Assembly: GCA_023078685.1 (NCBI GenBank) | Contig: JALGAS010000004.1 | Span: forward strand, 3,658,001 to 3,722,000 | Direction of reading: 5' to 3' | Length of the DNA stretch: 64,000 bases | From: Neopestalotiopsis rosae | Lineage: Eukaryota; Ascomycota; Sordariomycetes; Amphisphaeriales; Sporocadaceae | Shown: one piece after another, positions 31,730 to 43,539 of the stretch | Layout: each line of letters begins with the position of its first letter | How positions within the stretch are numbered: the first letter of the stretch is position 1 | The notes under the pieces: generated by a model | What the model was told of the DNA's origin: nothing | The model's database searches: none | Seen by the model: only the letters and a program-made list of their open reading frames with translations | Made by a program: the position numbers and the translations under genes

Positions 31730-33208
31730 ATGACGACATCTTCTGATGACAAAGTTTCCATCATTGTTGTTGGGGCGGGTATTGCTGGCCTAGCCTTTTC
31801 TATCGAGGCTCATCTTCGTGGCCACAACGTTCGGATGTTTGAGAAACGCGCGGAGCCTGGCGACTTTGGTACGTAGTCTAACAGATAAATCATGTAACAG
31901 AAGTGCTAATGAGTCACCCAGGTGAGATATTCTTTATTCAATCACCAGGACTGCATACTCCGTCCAAATGGCCTGGATTCATGGAACGTCTCAGGAGCGT
32001 AGCCATCTCTACAGAGTTTCAATTCTTCAAACATGATGGCCACAAGCTCTTCGGTGCCAATCTAGGCTCCCCTGACATTCCGACTGCTTCGGTCAGTCGG
32101 CGAGAGTTTTACGAATTGTTGCTCAACTACGCCAAAGAGGTTGGTGTGGGCATCGAGACCGGCCAGACTGTGCAAGATTTCTTTGAGACTGCCGACCATG
32201 GCGGTATCAATCTTGCCGACGGAAGCACCAGGACGGCTGACGTTGTCATCGCGGCCGACGGCGTGGGCTCAAAGTCACTGCGCCTGATCCGTGGTCAGCA
32301 CGAGTCGCCCATCAGCTCTGGCTTCGCTCTCTACCGAACGAGCTACCCGACTGAAGTCGCACTCAGCCATCCACCTATTGCAAAGTTCTTCGGGGACAAG
32401 CGAGAGTGGACTTCTTTGCATATCGGCCCAGGATCTCATTTCTTCATGGGAATGTCACCTACCGAGTTCAGCTGGGGCCTCACCCACAAGGACGACGGTA
32501 CTTCTGTGGAGAGCTGGACGCGCGTCGTTGATGCGGACGGCGCTCTCAAGTACGTCGAGGGATGGGACCCCATTGTTCATGATGTGATCAAGTCCACACC
32601 CAACAACCAAGCGACGGACTGGAAGCTGCGTTTCCGGGACCCCAATCCCAAGTGGGTTTCTGACGGAGGACGAGTCGTGCAATGCGGCGATTCCGCTCAC
32701 GCCTTCGTGCCTTCTTCTGGATACGGCGCCACAATGGCCCTCGAGGATGCATTCTCGCTGGTTGCCTGCCTTACCAAAGGCGGTGCTAAGGGCGTCCCTA
32801 CTGCGACAAAGGTCCACAACCACCTTCGGTAAGCTTATAAACTCTGATGACCTATTGGCTGTCCGTGTGCGACAATACTAACAAACAAACAGCTTCGAAA
32901 GGACCGCGAACGCACAGAAAGTGGGCTACAAGTCACGAGAGGCATTCCATCATACCAACTGGAACGAAGTTGCGAAGAACCCGCGCAGCATCGCCAAGTT
33001 CACTGGCAAGTGGCTGAACGTGCACGATCCTGAGCGGTACGCGTACGACAACTACGACGCATGCGCTGCTCATCTTTTGGATCAAAAGCCCTTCCAAAAC
33101 ACAAACACTGTTCCCAATTACAAGTTCGAGCTTTGGACTGTCCGAGAACTGCTGGACAAGGGGGAGAAGGGGGAGTCCATCGAGGATGATGGAGATTGGT
33201 ACTGTTAG
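31730..33208 (+). CDS. FAD-dependent monooxygenase (group A hydroxylase)
   Basis: A 453-aa flavoprotein hydroxylase. Exons 31730-31868, 31922-32828 and 32893-33208. FAD dinucleotide motif IIVVGAGIAGLAFSIEAHL near the N-terminus, the DG motif IAADGVGSKSL and the GD motif VVQCGDSAHAFVPSSGYGA for the ribose and pyrophosphate, then LEDAFSLV. The C-terminal part (FHHTNWNEVAKNPRSI) is the usual helical end. NADPH-dependent aromatic hydroxylation is typical of the family; the substrate is not inferable. The start ATG sits in a good context after a TATA-like box. Confidence 0.9.
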
Positions 33209-34556
33209 ATTGCGGGGAGTTTCAAGGGGGTTTGTTTTGTGACAATATAGACTTATAGACGTATAGAACGAAGCTTGACTTCAAGTCATGCATGATAAAT
33301 ACAAGCCGTATTCCTCTGATTTGCAAGTGCTAGGTCTGACATACGTCTTCAGTGGCTCCCATCCTTAGCATCTCGCTTTTGCCGCTCCTACGTCGACTTT
33401 TGCTTACAACAAAAGGTTTCGTTGAACCAATTGGAGACGGAGATCGTGATCCACGTTGCTAGCAAAGTCTACTTTGCTTAGAATAAGTGGTCGAAGATGG
33501 ATGCTGCAGAGCCATTCATCGTATGCATCGAGCGACTATACGAGCACTACCTAAAGGTAAGCAGCCTTTTCGTCGACGTGCTAATCGGTATTGATTCTTC
33601 GACCAGAACCTGGGATACTTGAGATACCAAGACCATTGAGGAATAGATTGAAAATTCGACTAAATGATTGCCCTTGAACGCAATGTTGATTGCATCAGAT
33701 CTGTTCAATATGTACTATACTGTCAGACATGATAAGCACATACGACCATAGACACTAGAATACACGGCATCCCGTCCGCTCTGCCCTAGTTAAGCTGGTG
33801 ATCGCCGGATCAGTACTCAGGTCGGTGACGACTGGGGAATCCCTGGTGTTGTATGTTTTTGCATTTTTGCCCTACTCTTCTATATCTCACCTTCTACGAT
33901 TTCTCTTATGTGGATTTTGGCTGTCCTGGTGGAAGATGATATAAGTGGCAGGGGCCCGTGCATGTGTTGGGAGCCATCGCATCGAAAACTTAGTCTAAAG
34001 AAATATGTCCTTAAATCCCCTTTGAGATCAAAAGGTCTTTTCTTTCCGTGATTTTTTTATCTGAGCTAATATGAAAGGAATAGGTGATCGTCAACGCAAC
34101 GGAAGAAGATTGAATCTATCCTATAGAGCAACAAAAGAGGTGCGTTGAAGAGCTATCTAATATACCCAAGCAGGTGATCTGCGGTGGGTACTACTATGTC
34201 ACTTCACAATACGTGAAAGGAGGGAGATATACTCAGCCTCCCGGCCCAGATACCTCTTATCCAGTTCATTCTACGAAACCATGGTATAATCGTGATATCG
34301 GGAATGTTTCAATATACCTTTTGAACTTTGTAAAGTAACTGCAACGGTGTCAGTACCGGCACGACTTTATTATACCCTTAGGCACGCGACCAACGACTAA
34401 AGCTCCATACTTGGATCCAGACAAGTCTTGACCGAGCCACGGCCCCAATCTTATTGACCTAATTGATCAGAAAATAATATTATACTGAAAGTGAAAGTAG
34501 GAAGAAAATGTAGTAAAATAATGTATTATCGTCTCCCGCACCGGGTCTCCGGTTAA
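33209..34556. other. intergenic
   Basis: Convergent 3' flanks of the FAD monooxygenase and the adhesin pseudogene, moderately A+T rich. Nothing recognised. Confidence 0.55.
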
Positions 34557-35930
34557 TTAAGACTCGTTTCCCCAGGGGGGAAATACTGGGGCAGAGGTCT
34601 GATCACAAGAGAACTGAAGAATATTCTTCGAATACCCTGTACTGGAAGATAGCACCGTCGTGCCATCGGGTGCAGTGATAGTAAAGGTGAGGGCGGCGCC
34701 TCCCTGGGCCTGGGCCATCATCAAGCGCACGGGCAGGTACTGGCCGGCGGTGACCGAGTAAGTGACGACGCCACTCTGAGTCATATCCTGCGTATCTACT
34801 AGGTCATTCTGACGCGACCAACCAGAGTACGCGGTGCTGCCGAGCCATATCATGCCCAGGTCGTCGACGTTGGTGATCGCGAAGGTATAGGAGCCCGTCT
34901 GCGGAGCGTACAGGTAGAACCTGTGATCCAGCACGAAGTAGTAGTCTGAGAAGCTGTAGCTACTACCGTATACGGTCATAGTCTTGCCGCCAGACGAGGA
35001 GAAGCCGCCAATGATTGAGGTTGTGCCAGAGGTCAAAGGGGTCTCGCTTTTGAATGCCTCAGCTACAAACGACGAATAGGACCGCTGAGTGGCATCGCCG
35101 TATGGGTTCGACCATAAGGCCCACTGGACGCCTTCGTTGTCGCAGCCGCCGGCGGAAAGCGTGGTAGTAGCAGCTGCGGCCACAGTAGTTGTTGAGCTGA
35201 GTGTCACAACGCTCACAGCGCTGTCAGTTGCGGTCGAAGTCACGACAACAGTAGTGAAGTAGGAGTTCGTTGTGGTTGTCGATGTAGTGACCGTGTTCAC
35301 CATGGTAGTCTGCTCAGTGAGCGTATTGATGACAGTAGTAGTTTTCGTCAAGATATCGACATCTGTGACAGGCTGTATGATGGTCTCGGTCACAACTGCC
35401 GACTGAGTCACAGTAGCCGTTGCAGTTACAGTCGTTGTGGTGGTAGCAGTGGAGCCAGGGATAGTGGTAGTGGAAGTTGGGATGCCATTGCAAGCGCACG
35501 CAGAGAGGAAGCCTTGAGTAGACACGCACTCGAGCTCGTACTCTGATTTGATGGCTGCATCGACCGATCCAACAATAACTTCATCGAGGGACCCACGCTT
35601 TCCCATGGGAGCATCTCTTGCGTAGACTGTAGCATATTGCGTTTCCTCTGCGGTAGCTACATCAACCGTGGTTATCGTCCGAATGTCTGTGATGGTCACA
35701 ATAGCGGTGCTAGTTTCTACAATGGTTGTAGGGATGGTTTGTATCTCGACTAGCACAGTTTCTATGGTACTGACGACTGTAGCTGTTGTTGAAACCAGTT
35801 GCGTATCTGTCGCTGTGGTTCATGCTGGTATTTCGCAGCCGACAGTCGTAGTAGTCACAGAGGTTTGTCTGTTGGATACCGTGCTGGTTGTGGTCACAGT
35901 AACAGTGTCGGTACTGCCGAGGTGGCTCAT
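34557..35930 (-). pseudogene. GLEYA-domain adhesin, interrupted by TGA and lacking a signal peptide
   Basis: Thr/Val-rich low-complexity N-terminal half (repeats such as TTTTNSYFTTVVVTSTAT) followed by a GLEYA carbohydrate-binding adhesin domain: VQWALWSNPYGDATQRSYSS, YFVLDHRFYLYAPQTGSYTF, NVDDLGMIWLGSTAYSGW, and GQYLPVRLMMAQAQGGAALT. From the first in-frame ATG (MSHLGSTDTVTVTTT, 35930) the frame meets TGA at 35820-35822, 36 codons in, and continues open for 420 more codons. No secretion signal is seen in this frame, and no GT-AG intron plainly removes the stop. Either a decayed cell-wall adhesin, or a gene whose first exon I failed to find. Confidence 0.65.
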
Positions 35931-36178
35931 TAGGACGGCGTTCCAGGTGATGAGCTGACATATGTGAGTGCTAACATGCAAGTAGCTAACCCAAGCTAGG
36001 TTAGTATACAAGCGTTCAGCTCGCCACTTCAGCTGCCTCTTTATTTCCGCTGTGATATCTCCGAGCCTTTCAGGGGGTCTTGTATATCTTTGCTCTTCTA
36101 GTTTATTTCATATTATTTTGTTGTTCTTTCTTGCGATGGTTATCTTCACGTCAGCGATATATTGCGTCAAGAATTCGA

Positions 36179-36260
36179 TTAAGGGGAACATGTCCTTGAA
36201 TCTTGTCTGCTTAATGGTACTTTCATTTGTCCCATTTTAATCATCTCAATGACAGCTAAA
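36179..36260 (+). repeat. direct repeat, left copy
   Basis: taagggg..gtccttgaa, then ttaatggtactttc and tcatctcaatgacagc in the same order as at 38442-38513. The left copy has about nine extra bases. Together the two copies flank the A+T island and the zinc-module relic. Confidence 0.7.
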
Positions 36261-36299
36261 GTTTGTTACAATCACCCCGCAGAAGTGTCCGTACGCCCT

Positions 36300-36660
36300 T
36301 TATTTTGCACTAAGACTCACTATATTTATCGATATATAGCAATGCACAATCGCATATATAAATTATAATTCAAATTTTATAATTAAACAAATTGTAAAAT
36401 AAAATTTTTGTATATTTTAATAATTTATATAACGTAGAAATGCGGTGCCGTAAGCGACATAATACGCGAGGTCGTAGGAATAGTGCTATTCCGCGGAAAA
36501 TACGATATTTTTTACGCATTAGCAATTTCCAAATTTTTTATCTTAATATATATGAAAAATTATATTGCAAAAAATTCTTTATATAATAAATATTTTATAT
36601 TATATATTTATAATGTATTAAAATATTTAATTTATTTTTATATATTATTAAATATATATA
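36300..36660. other. A+T island
   Basis: 36340-36425 and 36525-36660 are almost only A and T, rich in TA steps, with a less biased segment between. It differs sharply from both flanks. No gene. It may be RIP-mutated remains or an A+T-rich element end. Confidence 0.7.
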
Positions 36661-36670
36661 AGTGAATATA

Positions 36671-38341
36671 ATGAGTTTTGGTGTGAGTAGGGGGGAGTAC
36701 GGAGACTTATGCGGGGTCGGTTTAAGCCGTCGTAATCTGATTCCGAGGGACATGCTGGACCACCCTTCGTTCCAGAAACAATATAATACGCCCCTTGTGT
36801 ACATGGACGTCCTTACACGACTACCTCCAAGGTATCTCATGAATGGGCCACATTTCTTGTTAGACAGAAGCACGAAATGGCGTAACTCAATCAAGATGAT
36901 GAAGCCCAACACAAAGTCCAAGATCCAGGACATCAAGATATATACTGGATCAAGTGCAGCCCAAAACCTTTCGCCTTTGGCACGAATTCGCAACCATGTA
37001 TATAGTGGAAACCCTGAGAGTCGGGTCGCTCCAGCTGTGATAGAAAGAGAGGACGCTGTATGGCCACATTGGGCCTTTGCCGCAAATCAGTATACTGCCA
37101 TGAATTTCCGCGCTTTATATTTCACGGATTACGTTATCGATCGCAACGACAGAAGTCTTATCAAAGACCAAGTCTACCAGATCAGACTTATAGAAGGGCT
37201 TATCATGACATATTTGGGCCAGTTTCATGGCAGAGAACATCATCGCAACCACCCTGCTGGGCCGATCGCACTCGAGCAACAACTCCGTCTCACGTCCACA
37301 TTTCCCAAGTTTGGGCACTCCGTTTCACTCAATCAGACATGAGCGCTCTTCGAGGCCTCAATCCACGCTCGAAAAAGACAATGCGGGAATTGTCAAAAGG
37401 ATTCCACGAATACTCATCGATGTACTGCCTGTGCCAACTTTAAGAAGAAAAGGATGGCAAGGAGCGACCAATCATACCCGCAGATGAGCGCCATTGTTTC
37501 AATCCTAATTGCAACATGACCAACGCAAAATGGCAAGCAGAGGGTTTCAAAGCTACCAGATGGAATTATGTCGATAAAGACGTAAAAGACCAATCACGAA
37601 TACGTTGCGCCATCTGCCAAAAGTATTTCAATTCCCATGGAGAAGACCGACTATCTGCGGGATTATTACTGAACTCTGACACCACGAGGGTATGCATGAA
37701 CCACAAATGTCTGATCACGGACGAGATATCTATGGCCAATGGCAAAGGAAAAGTTTTGTGACGCTTCCTGGATTCCAAAAAACCCCGACGCACAGCAAGT
37801 ATTGTGCGACCCGTGCTACAAATGGTCCGAGGAGCGTAATGACTTTACCAACTTTCGTCCGCGTGCCCTCGCTCAACGCAATACGGGCAAAACTAGAGTA
37901 TGCAGTAACGCGAATTGTAGAGACACGGATGAGCAATGCGCAGCGCGAGGCAAGAAATTGCGATGGTCAAGAATTGAAGACGACTGGTATTGCGAACCTT
38001 GTTATCAATACAACCATAGAAAGGGGGAGCATCGTGGGCCAGGAGCTGTCGTGAGACAGCGACTAGGCCAGGATTCAAGCAGTAACGTCTGCTCGAATGT
38101 TCATTGTCAGGACACAAACGCGCAATCTGTTGAACGAGGTGGGCAACCACTTAAGTGGAATTACGTTAACTCAGTGGTTGAATCTGGCGATCACAGGGTG
38201 CTTTGTCGGCCATGCAATGAGTATACCAATGGAGTAGACTCGAGAGGAAATGGAACTGGAAAACCGTGTCCAGCACATATTTTTGCTGCAAGACGACAAG
38301 AGGAAGTTCGACGCCATCAGCAGCAGCTTGAGCAGGCTTGA
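36671..38341 (+). pseudogene. broken gene: GIY-YIG-like domain plus about five Cys4 zinc modules
   Basis: From ATG 36671 an open frame of 223 codons includes KIYTGSSAAQ, then ARIRNHV (candidate catalytic Arg) and IRLIEGLIMTYL (candidate catalytic Glu), the spacing and character of GIY-YIG nuclease-like domains. After TGA at 37340 the same frame gives RQCGNCQ..RCTACANF; another frame gives RHCFNPNCNMT..RCAICQKYF and RVCMNHKC; the first frame resumes with VLCDPCYKW, RVCSNANCRDT..DWYCEPCYQY and NVCSNVHCQDT..VLCRPCNEY, ending at 38341. At least three breaks (37340, about 37440-37500, about 37755) are not explained by GT-AG introns. Fungal proteins with GIY-YIG-like N-termini and GATA-like Cx2-5C fingers are my comparison, from memory. 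The nuclease assignment is tentative. Confidence 0.5.
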
Positions 38342-38441
38342 GTCCAGAACCAACGGCTTCCTGTAGTAGTAGTAGCCTCGGCATCTGCAATTTCCCCGAT
38401 TGTTACACCGACTCACATTTTGCTTACTGTAGTATCACAAA

Positions 38442-38513
38442 TAAGGGGAGTAAGTCCTTGAACCTGCTCTGATTAATGGTACTTTCGTTTTTCTCATCTC
38501 AATGACAGCCAAA
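38442..38513 (+). repeat. direct repeat, right copy
   Basis: Mate of 36179-36260: taaggggagtaagtccttga, ttaatggtactttcg and ctcatctcaatgacagc. Orientation is the same and the copies lie about 2.26 kb apart. Confidence 0.7.
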
Positions 38514-38591
38514 AATTGCTAGGCTATGAAAAAGCATTTTAAATTAATCTGTGTATAGGTCGAGCTTGACCAGAGGATCAACCACGTGCGA

Positions 38592-40284
38592 CTATAGAGT
38601 ATCATTCTCCTTGTTCAGAACATCAATGGCATGTTTCCAGGCATCGTGCTTGATACAGAACATGACAAAATTCATCGATTCCTCGTCTGTAATCATTAGC
38701 AAATTTGGTCGCACATCAATTGGCATGCACGAAACTCACAGCTTGGGCGCGGCAGACTTGGATCATCGGAGGATCGGCCATTCCATCGGGTGAAGCTCTG
38801 GATCCGTTCTACTCTCTCTCTACGGCATGTCTCCCAGAGCGCCAGTCGGGTGGAAACTTGATCACGGGTCGTGCCGAGAGGAAACAGCGCGGCGAGCGAT
38901 GCGCCATCTTCTATCGCCATGGCGCCACCCTGGCCCATGACTGTTGGCGACCTCAAAGTCAGCAGCTTTCCTGTATATGAATGCATTTATCAGGTAAACA
39001 CTTACAAGGCAGGAATGGATGAGCTGCATCGCCAATCAAGACCAAGGATCCTTTATGCCATGTCGGCAGCGAGTCCATGTCCATCAAGTCCCACACTTTG
39101 AGATCGCCTTCTGGAACACTCTGAAGAATTTGTTGCACCTCGGGCGCAAAGTCGCTATACAGTTGCAGCAGATGGGACTTGGACCCTTGGTTGTTCCATC
39201 CTGCTGAAGATTTGGGTGACATGTCATCTCGCCCTTCTTTACAAGGCGGTGGGTCAGACATCTTACCTGATGTGCCATCACTCTCTCGCTCCTCTGCTGG
39301 AACAAAGGCGCCGAAGTTGGAGATGGTGTGGTCCGCGCATGGATAGTAGAGAGCACGGCGCTGTCCAGCATTCCATTCGACCATCTTTCCCTTTACTTTG
39401 CTGAGCTCCATGGTGGCTTCGTGCTTCGCAAGGTCCTCATTGGGCGCCAACCAACGGTAGCAGCTATAGCCAAAAGAAAACGGCTTGATGGATTCATCAA
39501 TGTAGTTTCGTGTCCATGACTGTGCACGTAAAATTGGATTAGATTGTCGTGTTTCCATTAGAAGTGGATGTACTCACGTGAACACCATCGGCTCCGATGA
39601 TCATGTCTCCGGAAAAGGAGCGTCCATCTTCGAGGGCCAGGGTGGCCTTTTCCACATCCAAAGCGACGATGCGACAAGAAAGATGCAGCTGGACTTGAAT
39701 CCCAGGCCCGTCGGGCGAAAGTACGCGATCTTTCAAAGCTTGATGGAGATGGGCTCGGTGGATCAAGAAGTATTTCTAAAGCAAGTTCAACACTCGGCCA
39801 GCAGTAGCGGGAGTTCACGGTTACCTACTTGTGCGCTGTCCTTGTCCCCGTTTGCGCCCATGTCAGTGTGTCCTGTGATTTCACCATCAGGGCTTCGCAT
39901 TTCAAACTAATCCAAGGCCACCGAGGTTAGAATTAGTCCCCATGTTAGAGTTTACTTTTGGGTCTGATCGTACGCCAACAAGTGGGGTTCCCCCATGTTC
40001 CTCGGGGTATACTCCGAGTCTGCGGAGAACACGACTGCAGTTGGATGCCGAGTGAATCGCTGCGCCAATCTCTTGAGCAAACTTTGATTTCTCAATCATC
40101 TATAGCTGGTCAGCAAAAGCTGAAAGCTTAAAACGCTGGCCAAGCCAATAAGCGCATGGCGTACTGTGACCTTGTGTCCCTGTTGGCGCAATCCTAGGGC
40201 TGCAGACAAGCCTCCGATCCCAGCGCCAACGATCAGGATGTGCAGTGGCGCACCATCTCTTTGGGGTTCCACTGGCGGTGACAT
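38592..40284 (-). CDS. FAD-dependent monooxygenase (salicylate hydroxylase-like)
   Basis: A 449-aa flavoprotein hydroxylase in seven exons: 40165-40284, 39956-40099, 39829-39906, 39578-39775, 39006-39519, 38740-38940 and 38592-38686. All introns are GT-AG and 48-65 nt, and every junction keeps the frame. FAD motif ILIVGAGIGGLSAALGL, then VTMIEKSKFAQEIGAAIHS, FAD-contacting RAHLHQALK, the DG motif IIGADGVHSWTR, the GD motif LVLIGDAAHPFLPF and MGQGGAMAIEDGASLA. Ends MNFVMFCIKHDAWKHA. It resembles salicylate 1-monooxygenase-type enzymes; the substrate is unknown. Divergent to the P450 at 41273 across about 1 kb, so co-regulation is plausible. Confidence 0.9.
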
Positions 40285-41272
40285 CGTGTTGAGTTGGCAG
40301 AAGTTCGAATTTGGTTTGCGAGTATTGTAAGCCTATGATCCAAAAGCAAATCGAGAACTGTACACAACCCGGAACACAATATATAAACGACGATTATGAT
40401 GATGCTCCTCTACAAGCGACTCGCTAATGTCCCTATTCATGCTTGTTGTGCCCCATACTTGTTTAATTCTGAGGATCGCGAAGAGTGCGGGCGGAAGTTC
40501 GCGTTGCCGTGGTGGGCCGGACAATTCGATTGGTTATGCACATTGCGTATACACCGGACTATCGGCCGTTACAAGCACCGTGACTTTAACAGTGGGTTCT
40601 ACTACTACAATTTCTTATATGTAGACGTCACCCGACTATAGGCCAGCTGTTTCGAGAAACACATCAAATCAGAATCATTTCCTTTACTATGCAACTTATC
40701 TCATTCAACAGCCAGCCATGATAGTTTTCAACGGCCTCATGCGTTATGAAGTCATTCTTTGACGAAAGAGACGCTTGTGGACATTTTGACCTAGGGACCG
40801 TGCTCGAAGTGATCAGCACACATCGCTCTTCTCGGCAGTGCGATCCTCCGCTGACTCAGCAATTTCTGTGGTTTCTGCTACGTGCACGTAAACCGGTCTA
40901 TAACTGCGTGTCTTGGCCAGTCAAGTTTTCGTCTCACCGGACTGCAGATTTGTAATTGTGTGACCTGAATATATATATCTGCGCGGGGAACTGCACCACC
41001 TCTCTCCTGGTGATGACAACTTGGAATCGTAGCATTGGTGTCCAGACACTAGCCCCTCTGCTCGGCAGTTGGAGATTCGCGCCAAGAAGCGCGGATCCTA
41101 TTCTTCTCAAAGGCCGCTTACTTAATACTGCACGCTCGATAGACTTTATAGAATCCAACGTTCGCTGTAAAGAGCCATGACTGGGACGTGATTATTTGCA
41201 ATCCATCTCTCCTTTCAAAATTTCTCACATACTCACATCGAAAAATTGCAAGGTCCTTAGTCTGTTTTCAGC
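40285..41272. promoter_or_regulatory. divergent promoter region, FAD monooxygenase / P450
   Basis: 988 bp between the two diverging oxygenase starts. A TATATAAAC-type sequence near 40380 points to the monooxygenase. No gene or repeat seen. Confidence 0.45.
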
Positions 41273-43222
41273 ATGTATGATACTTCACATCTCGGCGAAT
41301 GGCCGGTCGCCCTGAACACCCCAGAACAACGGCTTGCGATTGCCGTTGGTACAGTGTTGCTGGCATACGGCGTGTATACCCTTGTTTCTGCTCTCATATC
41401 TCCGCTCCGATCGGTACCCGGTCCATTCTCGGCACGATTTACTCGTCTCTGGTATCTCAAGGAGGTGTGGACGCACAAGTTCCATCGTACCAATCTCGAG
41501 TTGCACCAGCGGCATGGTATGATGAAAGAAATCTACTTTCCAACCACATCTTGCTAATGATCAGGCGCAAGGTCCCGTTGTCCGAATTGCACCAAATGAG
41601 TATTCGCTAGATGATCCCGCGGCTTGCAAAATATTATACGGTCATGGGACTGAATTTCACAAAGGGCCATGGTATCACGGCAGCGCCAACGGTGCGGGTG
41701 AGTACAAGGAGAACACTTTCTCGGAGAGGGATCCGAAGAAGCATGCGGCAATGAGACGAAAGAGTGCAGCGCTATATACCATGTCGTCACTTTTGAAGAT
41801 GGAGCCAGCCGTTGACGAATGCATTGGCCTTCTTGAAAAGCATTTCAGTAACATTTCACGGTAAGGAAAACAAGTCGTGCATCATTCACTCGCTCGATGC
41901 AAATCTATTGACTGATGCCTGTTCATTTGCTTACCGACTTCTAGGAACGGCCAGGCAGTCAACCTACAGTGGTGGATGCAATGCTACGCCTTTGATGTGA
42001 TCGGAAACATCACTGTAAGAGCGTCACTCTTTAATCAGAAAGAATTTAAAGCGCCAAGTTGCTAAGCATGACGATCTTCAGGTTGAAAAGCGATTTGGAT
42101 TTCTTGACAAAGGAATTGATCCATTTGGTCTGATCGAGAGCTTACACCACTTTCTCACATACTCGGCTCGTGTAGGCGTCGTGTCGGAACTTCACGACAT
42201 GTGTTTGAGGATCATGCAGCTCGGGCCGACGACTGGATTTGCTGCCGTTGCCGCATTCACCGTGGAGCAAGTCAAGAGCTACCTGGAAAGGTCCAAGGTA
42301 CAGGGCGACTTGATGGACAATGGAACGTTCATGGCCAGGTTGATGAAGCTCCACCAGGAGAAGCCGGACACGATAAGCGAAACCGACGCCTTGAATGTCT
42401 GCCTGGGCAATGTCGCCGCTGGCAGCGACACCACGAGCATCACCTTGACCTCGATATTCTGGGGCTTGGTGCGGAATCCTGAAGCATATGCCAAGGTAAG
42501 ATCCATCATCTGGTTTGCCGAGACAGTATTGACATATCGATTCTTGGACAGCTACGTGTTGAAGTTGACGAAAAGTATATCGATGGCCGCCAGGACCATC
42601 TCTCATTTTCTGATGCTCAGTCGATGCCATACTTGCAGGCAGTCATCAAAGAAGGCCTCAGACTACATCCAGCAGGATCCCTACCACTGAGCCGAGTCGT
42701 GCCCCAAAAAGGTGCTGTTATTTCGGGTCAATTTTTCCCACGCGGCGTAAGTAATCACCGTCATATAACCGAGCCTTCTCATTGGCAGGGTTTCGAAGAG
42801 CAATGCAGCTGAATATGCATACCTAGACTATCGTTGGAATCAATCCGTGGGTAGCTGGCCGCAATACCGATGTCTTTGGCGATGATGCCGAAGCCTTCAA
42901 GCCCGAGCGCTGGCTAGTCGATAAGGAAGCCGCCTCACGTATGGATAACTACATGCTTGCCGTAAGGAGATTCCATGATTGATAATCTCGCTGTGGGTTG
43001 GCCCTCACTAACATCCTACTCTTCTAGTTTGGCTTGGGATCCAGAACTTGCCTCGGGAAGAACATTGCCCTCCTGGAGATGAACAAGCTCGTCCCTCAAA
43101 TTATTCGCAACTACGATCTCTCCCTGGTAGATCCAGATATGAAGCTCAAAACGAAGAACGTATGGTTTGTCCAGCAAACAAACATTATGATTCATGTCAA
43201 GGAGAGAAAGTTTCAAGTATAG
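41273..43222 (+). CDS. cytochrome P450 (pisatin demethylase-like group)
   Basis: A 513-aa microsomal P450 in seven exons: 41273-41516, 41572-41860, 41945-42014, 42082-42495, 42552-42746, 42827-42961 and 43028-43222; phases agree throughout. N-terminal anchor LAIAVGTVLLAYGVYTLVSA, proline hinge LRSVPGPFSARF, then HGPVVRIAPNEYSLDD, helix C RDPKKHAAMRRKSAALYTMS, I-helix NVAAGSDTTSITLTS, K-helix KEGLRLHP (ExxR), KPERWL and heme loop FGLGSRTCLGKN with the Cys ligand. All landmarks of an active enzyme are present. The sequence pattern recalls CYP57/pisatin-demethylase-type P450s; the substrate is not inferable. Divergent partner: FAD monooxygenase. Confidence 0.92.
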
Positions 43223-43466
43223 GTACACCGTTATTGGCGGACCAGAGAAGACGTGCTTCTCAGTAGCCACCGGCCGTCTCGCAACTTTCTCGATGGAAGT
43301 GAGAAGGAAAAGTACGTAGTGATGGGAAGTCGGTACCTACCTAGGTACAAGACTTTCATTTCGAAATTAAAGTCAAGCCTCGGCGACCCCGTAAAGCAAA
43401 AGTTTCCTCGGCGTCTCTTTGACATAAGCTCTTGTAGAGACCCTCATCGTCATCCAACAAGAACTT

Positions 43467-43539
43467 GCCCGGTTAGCTCAATCGGTAGAGCGTGAGACTC
43501 TTAATCTCAAGGCTGCGGGTTCGACCCCCGCATTGGGCT
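43467..43539 (+). tRNA. tRNA-Lys (CTT)
   Basis: A 72-nt body plus discriminator. Acceptor arm GCCCGGT/ATTGGGC pairs fully with two G-U pairs. The D-arm/A-box is GTTAGCTCAATCGGTAGAGC; the anticodon arm TGAGA-CTCTTAA-TCTCA has CTT at 43500-43502; the T-arm/B-box is GCGGGTTCGACCCCCGC. No intron. Plus strand, 244 bp after the P450. Confidence 0.96.
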
